From contig DATHSN010000081.1 of assembly GCA_035464115.1 (NCBI GenBank), positions 1 to 7,463 of the forward strand: 7,463 nt of DNA, read 5' to 3'. The translations under genes were made by a program, and so were the position numbers. This DNA comes from DATHSN01 sp035464115 (GTDB taxonomy: Bacteria; Actinomycetota; Acidimicrobiia; Acidimicrobiales; SKKL01). Below the pieces are notes generated by a model. It was not told the origin of the DNA and ran no database searches. It saw nothing but the letters and a program-made list of their open reading frames with translations. This document shows, in pieces, positions 1 to 5,551 of the stretch; position 1 is the first letter of the stretch, and each line of letters starts with the position of its first letter.

Positions 1-711
1 GCCGACCTCGGAATGGTAGTACTTCGGCTCCATCCCGTGCACCCGGAGCCGGGCCATCCGCGAGGCAAGCTCGGGGTCATCTGTGGTGATCATGCCGCCG
101 TCGCCGAACCCGCCGAGATTCTTCGACGGGTAGAAGCTGAAGGCCGAGGCATGGCCGAGCACGCCGGCCCGCTTCCCCTTGTAGCCGGCGCCGATGGCCT
201 GGGCGGCGTCTTCGAGCACCATCAACCCATGCTCGGCGGCGATGGCGTTGATCGGGTCCATGTCGGCCGCCTGGCCGTAGAGGTGGACCGGGATGACCGC
301 GGCGGTGCGCGGTCCCACGGCGTCGGCCACCCGGTCCGCGGTGACGAGGAGGGTCGAGGGGTCGACATCGACGAAGCGAGGTGTGGCGCCCGCGTCCACC
401 ACGGCCTCCGCCGTGGCGATGAACTTGTTGGCCGGGACGATCACCTCGTCGCCGGGGCCGATGCCGAGCGCGCGCAGCGCGAGCTCGAGGGCGTCGGTCC
501 CGTTGGCGACCCCGATGGCCAGGTCGCGGCCGCAGTAGCGGGCCCACGCTCCCTCGAACGCCTCGACCGCCGCCCCACCGACGAAGTCACCGCGCTCGAC
601 CACCTCGCCGATGCGGGCCAGGGCCTCGCCACCGATCTCCTCGAAGACGGGTCGGAGGTCGACGAAGGGCACCGGGGTCACGGCCGGTGCGGCCGCCTCG
701 ATGGTGGTCAT
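1..711 (-). CDS. DegT/DnrJ/EryC1/StrS family PLP-dependent sugar aminotransferase (partial, C-terminus beyond left edge)
   Basis: This enzyme is expected to transfer an amino group, usually from glutamate, onto a keto-sugar nucleotide in the cytoplasm, using pyridoxal phosphate. The 237 visible residues cover the N-terminal large domain: the opening PFVDLRP at 15-21, the cofactor phosphate-binding GTDAL at 71-75, the VPANKFIAT stretch at 92-100, VHLYGQ at 142-147, LEDAAQ at 166-171 (Asp168 should contact the pyridine nitrogen), and SFYPSKNLG at 192-200, with Lys197 as the expected Schiff-base lysine, followed by GDGGMITT. Family members are about 370-400 residues, so roughly 140 are missing off the edge. 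The start is the ATG at 711, six bases after a GGAGGT ribosome binding site. It overlaps the dehydrogenase stop by 4 bases (ATGA). This pairing matches WlbA/WlbC or GnnA/GnnB type 3-amino sugar synthesis, where the dehydrogenase makes the 3-keto substrate. The exact sugar cannot be read from sequence. Lys96 stands where Thr is more usual. Confidence 0.93.
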   Translation of the reverse strand, partial: MTTIEAAAPAVTPVPFVDLRPVFEEIGGEALARIGEVVERGDFVGGAAVEAFEGAWARYCGRDLAIGVANGTDALELALRALGIGPGDEVIVPANKFIATAEAVVDAGATPRFVDVDPSTLLVTADRVADAVGPRTAAVIPVHLYGQAADMDPINAIAAEHGLMVLEDAAQAIGAGYKGKRAGVLGHASAFSFYPSKNLGGFGDGGMITTDDPELASRMARLRVHGMEPKYYHSEVG

Positions 712-1730
712 GCCGGGACCTCCTCGACCTCATCGGTCTCGGCGAGCTCGACGATGCGGTTCTCGCGCAACGACGTGTCGGCCGCGGTGAGGACCCTGAC
801 CACGTCGAGACCGTCGCCACCGCCCGTCAGCGGCGCGCGGCCCTCGAGGATGCACTCGACGAAGTGCCCGTCCTCGACCACCAACGGCTCGTCGACCTCG
901 ACGTAGGGAGAGACGACGTTCCCGTAGCGGTAGCTGAGGGGGGCGTCGCCGCTGCGGTCGTCACGGTCGAAGGTGACGCCCTTGTCGTAGATCTTCAGCC
1001 GCTCGTCCATGGAGAGGTCGTCGAAGACGGCCATCGCCTCGCTCCCGACGACCGTGAGACGGCGGACCTTGCAGGGGTCGAGCCAGCTGACGTGGATCGA
1101 CGCCACGACCTTGGTCCGGTGGAACTCGAGCCAGAGGTAGGCGATGTCGTCGAACCGGGGGTTGGCGGCGTGGCCGGCCCGGGCGGCCACCACGTCGGGG
1201 ACGTCGTCGAGCAGGTAGTTCATGATGGCGACGTCGTGGGCCGCCAGGTCCCACACCACGCTGACGTCGGGACGGTAGAGGCCCAGGTTCAGCCGGGCCG
1301 AGTCCAGGTAGAAGAGGTCACCGAGCTCGCGCTCGGCGATGAGGGCCCGGAGCTGTCGCACCACGCTGTTGTGCACGTAGGTGTGGCCGACCATGAGCAC
1401 GACCCCGGCGTCGCGTGCGGCGCGGATGAGAGCTCGGCCGTCGGCGACCGTGGTCGTGAACGGCTTCTCGACCAGCACGTGCTTGCCGGCGGCGATCGCC
1501 TCGAGCGCGACGGCGGCGTGGCTGGTCGGCGGCGTGGAGATCACCACGGCGTCCACCTCGGGCAGCGCCGACCCCAGCTCGGTGAACCACCGCAACCCCG
1601 TCGGCCAGCTCGGACCGGGGAGGCGAGGGTCGACGCACACCACCTCGGTGACCTCGGGGAGGCTGCTCAGCACCCGCAGGTGCTTGGAGCCCCAGTAGCC
1701 GATGCCCACCACCGCGATGCGCACGGTCAT
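708..1730 (-). CDS. Gfo/Idh/MocA family NAD(P)-dependent oxidoreductase, probable nucleotide-sugar dehydrogenase
   Basis: A complete protein of 340 residues, a normal length for the family. The N-terminal Rossmann fold starts at once with IAVVGIGYWG (residues 5-14, the glycine-rich dinucleotide loop). STPPTSH at 65-71 and the hallmark VEKPFTT at 87-93 follow, with Lys89 as the conserved catalytic/binding lysine. WDLAAHDVAIM at 160-170 is the second family signature, with Asp161 and His165 as likely active-site residues. The C-terminal alpha/beta domain carries the usual SWLDPCKVRRLTVVGSE stretch. It probably oxidises a hydroxyl, plausibly C3, of a UDP- or dTDP-hexose, giving the keto sugar for the adjacent aminotransferase; WlbA, WbpB and GnnA are the models. 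The ATG at 1730 overlaps the deacetylase stop by one base (TGATG), and its own TGA overlaps the aminotransferase ATG. The same frame stays open far upstream, but that part is antisense to other genes and has no family similarity. Family is sure; substrate is inferred. Confidence 0.93.
   Translation of the reverse strand: MTVRIAVVGIGYWGSKHLRVLSSLPEVTEVVCVDPRLPGPSWPTGLRWFTELGSALPEVDAVVISTPPTSHAAVALEAIAAGKHVLVEKPFTTTVADGRALIRAARDAGVVLMVGHTYVHNSVVRQLRALIAERELGDLFYLDSARLNLGLYRPDVSVVWDLAAHDVAIMNYLLDDVPDVVAARAGHAANPRFDDIAYLWLEFHRTKVVASIHVSWLDPCKVRRLTVVGSEAMAVFDDLSMDERLKIYDKGVTFDRDDRSGDAPLSYRYGNVVSPYVEVDEPLVVEDGHFVECILEGRAPLTGGGDGLDVVRVLTAADTSLRENRIVELAETDEVEEVPA
718..723 (-). promoter_or_regulatory. 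Ribosome binding site of the aminotransferase
   Basis: On the minus strand GGAGGT ends six bases before the ATG at 711 and lies inside the last codons of the upstream dehydrogenase. It fixes the aminotransferase start and fits coupled translation across the ATGA overlap. Confidence 0.8.
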
Positions 1731-3271
1731 CACCTCTCTCGATCTGGTGACGTCCGTGGCGACGTCCTCTCCTCTGCGTGTCGCAACGGCATGGTCGTCC
1801 GGCGCTCGGGGAGCAGCCGGACCTCGGCCCGATCGGCGGCCGGCCCGACCGCCTCCCACCCCGACGGTCCGACGACGACCGACGACCTCGCCCGGGCCCG
1901 CCACCAGCTGCTGACCTCGGCCGGCAGCGCGAACCAGGCGGCGGGGTCGTCGACGAACGTCGCCAGGAGCTCCTCGTAGGCGGTCAGGCTGCCGGTCTCG
2001 TCCAGGTAGTCGGGGTGCACCAGCACCTGGGCCAGGCCACCCCGGGTGCGCAGCAGCTCGGTCTTCTCGATCCACGCCCCGGGGCCCGTCGCCTCGAGGA
2101 TCACGAACAGCGTGTGGTCCTGGGGAAGGGTGAGCGGGAGCTCGACCATGTCGCCGTGCATGATCGGCCACCAGGTGCAGCACCCGCCCCGGCACGGCTG
2201 GAACGGATCGGTGTCGGGGAACGATGCGTCGTGGTCGAAGTCGAGGAGGTCCATCGCCGCCCACGAACGCTGCATGGCGGGGGCGCGGAACCCGGTGGCA
2301 CCCCACATCCGGGCGTAGCCGCGGATGGCGGGCAGGCGGGCGGCCAGGGCGGCCGGCGACTCGACGTCGTGGCCGTCGTGGGTCAAGCCGTGCACACCGA
2401 TCTCGCAGCCCTCCGCCAGGAGCCCGGCGCGCAGCGACGCGGGCAGCTCGTACCGCTCGGGCACGAAGTTCCAGGCCGACACGAGCCCGTGGCGCCGCTC
2501 GACCGCGCGAAGCGGTTCGATGCCGTCGAGCCCGGCCGCCGTCTCCACGTCGTGGGTCAGGACGAACGCCCAGCGTCGACCGCTCGGCCAGGGCGCCAGG
2601 CTGGGCACCGGCTGACCGAGCGCACCGGCCAGGAGGCCGAAGAGCAGGTCGTAGAGGTCGTGCAGCGCCGGCTCGACCGGCCAGCGGGGGAACGCGGTCC
2701 GCGCCTGCTGGTGGGCCAGCCGGCGGCGGAAGGCGATCTGCAGGTGGCGAGGCACCACGGGCCGGAGGTGGTAGTACGCGCTCCGGCCGAGAGCCAGGAC
2801 CCGCTCGACGTGCGGGGTGAGCGCCTGCAGGTAGGCCTCGGTCCACAGGTTCGCCATGGCCTCGTTCGGGTCGAAGGGCAGCATCACGCAGCTCCCCCCG
2901 TCGCGGACCCACACCGACCCGGCCGGTCGACCCTCGTCGGTCAGCACCGCCAGGTGCGGCTCCCACTGGCCGCCCAGGCCGCGCCGCGCGACCTCGGCCT
3001 CGCCGTCGTCGGTCACCTGGGCGATCAGCGGCGTGCCCGCCACGCGGTGGAGGGAAGGGCGCCGATCGGGATCGGGCAGGGTCCACACGAGTGTCGGTCC
3101 GCTGCCCTCCGTACCGGTCCAGCCCAGCTGTCGAGATGTCCCGTCGAGAGCGATCGGTCGACCCGTGGGCGTGTACGGCGTCCGGTGGATGTCGAACAGC
3201 AGCACGGGCCCGGACGACTCGAGGACGAGCGCGGGGGTCGGCGCCGCGGGCATCACCGCGGGGACCGCCAT
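1730..3271 (-). CDS. CE4-like polysaccharide deacetylase family protein with long N-terminal region
   Basis: A 513-residue protein. Residues about 236-385 look like a NodB/CE4 deacetylase fold: motif 1 FVLTHDVE (236-243; Asp241 metal candidate), motif 2 HGLTHDGH (294-301; His294 and His298 metal ligands), motif 3 GFRAPAM (327-333; Arg329, Pro331), then a Cys-containing stretch, CRGGCCTWW. The normal first Asp of motif 1 (TFDDG) is His240. The first 230 residues are not a domain I can name; they include FDPNEAMANLW and a basic RRRLAHQ segment, both before the catalytic part. No signal peptide or membrane helix is visible, so a cytoplasmic location is likely. The role is probably removal of an acyl group from a sugar of the polysaccharide or its precursor; the substrate is unknown. 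It is first gene of the leftward operon and overlaps the dehydrogenase start by one base. The start is uncertain: ATG 3271 was chosen because further upstream (3406, 3418) the frame would run into the divergent gene. ATG 3253 is also possible. None has a clear ribosome binding site. Confidence 0.85.
   Translation of the reverse strand: MAVPAVMPAAPTPALVLESSGPVLLFDIHRTPYTPTGRPIALDGTSRQLGWTGTEGSGPTLVWTLPDPDRRPSLHRVAGTPLIAQVTDDGEAEVARRGLGGQWEPHLAVLTDEGRPAGSVWVRDGGSCVMLPFDPNEAMANLWTEAYLQALTPHVERVLALGRSAYYHLRPVVPRHLQIAFRRRLAHQQARTAFPRWPVEPALHDLYDLLFGLLAGALGQPVPSLAPWPSGRRWAFVLTHDVETAAGLDGIEPLRAVERRHGLVSAWNFVPERYELPASLRAGLLAEGCEIGVHGLTHDGHDVESPAALAARLPAIRGYARMWGATGFRAPAMQRSWAAMDLLDFDHDASFPDTDPFQPCRGGCCTWWPIMHGDMVELPLTLPQDHTLFVILEATGPGAWIEKTELLRTRGGLAQVLVHPDYLDETGSLTAYEELLATFVDDPAAWFALPAEVSSWWRARARSSVVVGPSGWEAVGPAADRAEVRLLPERRTTMPLRHAEERTSPRTSPDRER
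1733..1740 (-). promoter_or_regulatory. Purine-rich probable ribosome binding site of the dehydrogenase
   Basis: On the minus strand GAGAGAGG lies just before the ATG at 1730, within the last codons of the deacetylase. It is an imperfect Shine-Dalgarno sequence, but together with the TGATG stop/start overlap it supports this start, which also places the Rossmann fold directly at the N-terminus. Confidence 0.55.
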
Positions 3272-3292
3272 GACGCGAACGTACGGACGGCC

Positions 3293-3302
3293 CGGGGCCC
3301 CG
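3293..3302. repeat. 10-bp perfect palindrome in the divergent intergenic region
   Basis: CGGGGCCCCG reads the same on both strands. It lies in the gap between the divergent operons, with its centre 34 bases from the centre of a second palindrome at 3326-3337. In such GC-rich DNA a short G/C-only palindrome can easily arise by chance, so operator function is only a possibility. Confidence 0.35.
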
Positions 3303-3325
3303 ACCAGTGCAGTACGTCCCGGATC

Positions 3326-3337
3326 CGACCCGGGTCG
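3326..3337. repeat. 12-bp perfect palindrome, possible operator
   Basis: CGACCCGGGTCG is a perfect 12-base inverted repeat without a spacer, about 70 bases before the start of the first glycosyltransferase and about 55 bases from the deacetylase start. Its position between divergent promoters would suit a binding site for a dimeric regulator of both operons. No regulator gene is in the window, so this remains inference. Confidence 0.4.
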
Positions 3338-3392
3338 ACGAGTGGTGACGTTCGGCTCTGGGAGGGGTGCGGCGCGGCGCGACCATGGCCGC

Positions 3393-3398
3393 AGGAGG
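3393..3398 (+). promoter_or_regulatory. Strong ribosome binding site of the first glycosyltransferase
   Basis: AGGAGG sits six bases before the ATG at 3405, ideal spacing for a Shine-Dalgarno site. It decides the start of this gene, whose frame is open far upstream (to about 2856) and would otherwise suggest a start inside the opposite-strand deacetylase gene. Confidence 0.85.
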
Positions 3399-3404
3399 TG
3401 GCTC

Positions 3405-4520
3405 ATGCCTGCTCCCATCCATCCCGACGCGGGATCGACCGGGGATCAGCGAGCCGCAGCTCCGGCCACGACCAGGCTCGCGGTCTCGATCACCAGCAAC
3501 ACCTTGTGCTTCGGCGGGGCGGAGCGGCAGCGGGTCGTGTTGGCCAACGGCCTCCTGCGCCGGGGCTACGACGTGCGGATGGTCCTCATCCAGGACGACG
3601 GACCGCTCCTCGGCCAGCTCGATCCGCAGGTGCGGGTGGTGCGACCCCGGCGGTTCTTCAACCACACCGTCTCCCCCCACGACGGCGGCGTCATGGTGAC
3701 GGGCACCACCAACACCGAGTGCAGCCACGCCTGCCTGTGGCGGTACGCGGCACCCCGGTCGCGCCGGTGGATCGTCGCCTCGCACACACCGGGCACCTTC
3801 CTGGAGCGGACCTACGAGCCGATCCTCCACCACCTCATCGTCCGCTCGGACGGGCTGATCGCGCTGTCGGAGCGCCACGCCGAGGCGCTGCGCGCCCACG
3901 AGGGCTTCCGTCTCCCCACGGCGATCATCCCGAACGGCACCGATCTCGCGCCGGCGCCCCGCGCCCGCTCCCTGCCCCCGGGAGGGCTGCGCTTCGGCGT
4001 GGTCGGCCGGCTGGTCCCCCAGAAGGGCATCGACCTGCTCCTCGCCGCGCTCGCCGGGCTGCCGTCCGACCTCCCGCCCTGGGAGGTGGTCGTCGCCGGC
4101 TGGGGCGACGAGCTCGACGGCGATCGGGCGGAGGCCGTCCGGCTCGGGCTGGGTGGGCGGGTCCGCTGGCTCGGACCGGTCGACTTCCCTCAGGCCATCG
4201 ACGCGTTCGACGTCCTCGTGCTCCCGAGCCGCTCCGAGGCCCTGCCCATGGTGCTGATCGAAGCGATGATGTCGGGGGTGCCGGTCATGGCCTCGGCCGT
4301 CGGCAGCGTGCCCGAGCTGCTCGGCCACGGCCGCCACGGCACGCTGGTCGAGCCGACCGCCGACGCGTGGCGTGATGCGCTCGTCCGGGCGCTCGGGCGA
4401 GAGCTGCCCCTCGAGCAGGCCGCCGACGCGGCGCTGGCCCACGCTCGGGTGGAGCTGACCGCCGACGCCATGGTCGACCGGTACGCCCGGGTCATCGACG
4501 ACGTGGCGGTCACCCGATGA
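3405..4520 (+). CDS. GT4-type (GT-B fold) glycosyltransferase
   Basis: A 371-residue retaining glycosyltransferase of the group 1/GT4 type, expected to add a sugar from a nucleotide donor to a lipid-linked oligosaccharide at the inner face of the membrane. The acceptor-side N-terminal domain begins around residue 25 with the first beta strand and carries FGGAER (36-41), the usual GG-x-E loop. The donor-binding C-terminal domain has VGRLVPQKGIDLLL, with Arg202 and Lys207 the expected donor phosphate contacts, and the E-x7-E signature EALPMVLIE with Glu278 and Glu286, followed by GVPVMAS. The first 24 residues are Ala/Pro-rich and outside the fold. The start at ATG 3405 is set by AGGAGG six bases upstream. 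It leads the rightward operon, and its TGA overlaps the next ATG by 4 bases (ATGA). Sugar and linkage specificity cannot be inferred. The family call is firm. Confidence 0.94.
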   Translation: MPAPIHPDAGSTGDQRAAAPATTRLAVSITSNTLCFGGAERQRVVLANGLLRRGYDVRMVLIQDDGPLLGQLDPQVRVVRPRRFFNHTVSPHDGGVMVTGTTNTECSHACLWRYAAPRSRRWIVASHTPGTFLERTYEPILHHLIVRSDGLIALSERHAEALRAHEGFRLPTAIIPNGTDLAPAPRARSLPPGGLRFGVVGRLVPQKGIDLLLAALAGLPSDLPPWEVVVAGWGDELDGDRAEAVRLGLGGRVRWLGPVDFPQAIDAFDVLVLPSRSEALPMVLIEAMMSGVPVMASAVGSVPELLGHGRHGTLVEPTADAWRDALVRALGRELPLEQAADAALAHARVELTADAMVDRYARVIDDVAVTR

Positions 4521-5551
4521 CGTGGATCTCCACCCACGTCGGCCCCGCCGTCGACGACGTGGGCGGCATCTCGACCGTCCTGGCGTCCTACCAGCGCCTC
4601 GGCGCGCACGGTCACCGGCTCACCGTGCTCCCGAGCTACCGGAGCACCGCCCCGCTGTGGGGTCTCGCCCTGTGGGCCCGGGCGGTGTGGGTGCTGATCA
4701 CCACGCCGCGCTCCACCCTGGGGGTGGTCCACGCCCACGTGAGCCGACGGGGGTCCTTCGTCCGCGAGGGCTCGCTGCTGGTGATCGCCCACCTCCGGGG
4801 GTGTCCCACGTGCGCCACGGTCCACGGCTCGTGCTTCGGCGTCAACTTCCACCGGTTCCGGCCTCTCTACCTGTTCGTGCTGCGTCGCGCCGACCGGGTG
4901 GTGACCCTCACCTCGGAGACCCAGGATCTGCTGCGGCCCCTCCTCGGCGCCGACCGGCTGGTGACGATCCCGAACCCCGTCGACGCGCCGGACCACCCGA
5001 GCCCGGTGTGCCGCACCGGACCCGTGGCGCTGTTCGCCGGTGAGCTCAGCCGCCGCAAGGGCTTCGACGTGCTGCTGGAGGCCTGGGAGAACGTCCAGCG
5101 CCGCATCCCGGAGGCCGAGCTGCTCGTGGTCGGACCCGTCGCCGACGTCCCGATCCGACCCGCGCCGGGCTGGAGGCACCTCGGGATCGTGGACCGGACC
5201 GAGGTGCCGCACCTGCTCGATCGCGCCCGCCTCGGCGTGCTCCCCTCCCGCCACGAGGCGATGCCCGTGTTCCTCCTCGAGGCGATGGCGGCGGGCCGGC
5301 CGGTCGTCTCGACCGACGTCGCCGCCATCCCGACGATCGTCGGGGACGCGGGGATCATCGTCCCCGTCGGGGACCCGATCGCGCTGGCCGACGCGCTGTC
5401 CCACCTGTTGGGCGACGCCGAGGAGGCAGCCCGCGTGGGCGAGATCGGGCGCCGGCGGGCGACGGACCGCCACGGCCTCGCCACCGTCGCCGAGGCCGTG
5501 GCGGACCTCTACGACCAGGTCGTGCGCACCCACGACCGGGTGCCGACGTGA
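4517..5551 (+). CDS. Second GT4-type (GT-B fold) glycosyltransferase
   Basis: A 344-residue protein of the same broad family as its upstream neighbour but clearly divergent from it. The N-terminal domain starts almost immediately and shows the glycine loop VGGIST (15-20), and further on VVHAHVSRRGSF and the TVHGS segment typical of these enzymes. The linker carries IPNPVD, common in GT4 enzymes just before the second domain. The donor domain has FAGELSRRKGFDVLLEAW, with Lys181 next to Gly182, and the E-x7-E motif EAMPVFLLE (Glu247 and Glu255) followed by AMAAGRPVVSTD. It should add another sugar of the repeat unit in the cytoplasm; donor and acceptor are unknown. It overlaps both neighbours by 4 bases (ATGA upstream, GTGA downstream), and I see no strong ribosome binding site of its own, so it probably relies on translational coupling. 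Four cysteines between about residues 95 and 112 (RGCPTC, GSC) are a minor oddity. Confidence 0.93.
   Translation: MTWISTHVGPAVDDVGGISTVLASYQRLGAHGHRLTVLPSYRSTAPLWGLALWARAVWVLITTPRSTLGVVHAHVSRRGSFVREGSLLVIAHLRGCPTCATVHGSCFGVNFHRFRPLYLFVLRRADRVVTLTSETQDLLRPLLGADRLVTIPNPVDAPDHPSPVCRTGPVALFAGELSRRKGFDVLLEAWENVQRRIPEAELLVVGPVADVPIRPAPGWRHLGIVDRTEVPHLLDRARLGVLPSRHEAMPVFLLEAMAAGRPVVSTDVAAIPTIVGDAGIIVPVGDPIALADALSHLLGDAEEAARVGEIGRRRATDRHGLATVAEAVADLYDQVVRTHDRVPT

Larger units (their letters stand above)
3272..3404. promoter_or_regulatory. Divergent intergenic control region
   Basis: This 133-base gap between the two divergently transcribed operons must hold both promoters if the deacetylase start at 3271 is right. 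I cannot see convincing -35/-10 boxes; the stretch is very GC-rich. It does contain two perfect palindromes (3293-3302 and 3326-3337) and a 7-base inverted repeat, CGAACGT at 3276-3282 and ACGTTCG at 3348-3354, which surrounds them almost symmetrically. The ribosome binding site of the rightward operon lies at its right end. That it is a control region is inferred from gene orientation. Confidence 0.6.

Noticed and set aside
13..906. A plus-strand open frame opposite the aminotransferase and the end of the dehydrogenase
   Set aside because: The minus strand here encodes two unmistakable enzyme families with intact motifs; the plus-strand product has no recognisable feature.
3326..3360. A possible minus-strand promoter (TCGACC and TACTGC boxes about 18 bases apart, before the deacetylase)
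   Set aside because: The -35-like box matches only 4 of 6 bases and the -10-like box 2 of 6, not better than expected by chance.
3272..3418. A longer deacetylase starting at ATG 3406 or 3418 on the minus strand
   Set aside because: It would overlap the ribosome binding site and start of the divergent glycosyltransferase and leave no room for promoters; the added residues look like translated intergenic DNA. It cannot be fully excluded, as the 3271 start has no clear ribosome binding site.
1778..4375. A long plus-strand open frame (865 codons), overlapping the deacetylase and the first glycosyltransferase
   Set aside because: It is antisense to the deacetylase and out of frame with the glycosyltransferase. 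Its product is rich in Arg, Gly, His and Pro with no recognisable motif, as expected when high GC content removes stop codons.
1731..4442. An upstream minus-strand continuation of the dehydrogenase frame that would give a 1244-residue fusion protein
   Set aside because: The part before 1730 runs out of frame through the deacetylase and antisense to the glycosyltransferase, with low-complexity composition. The Rossmann fold begins exactly at the ATG at 1730.
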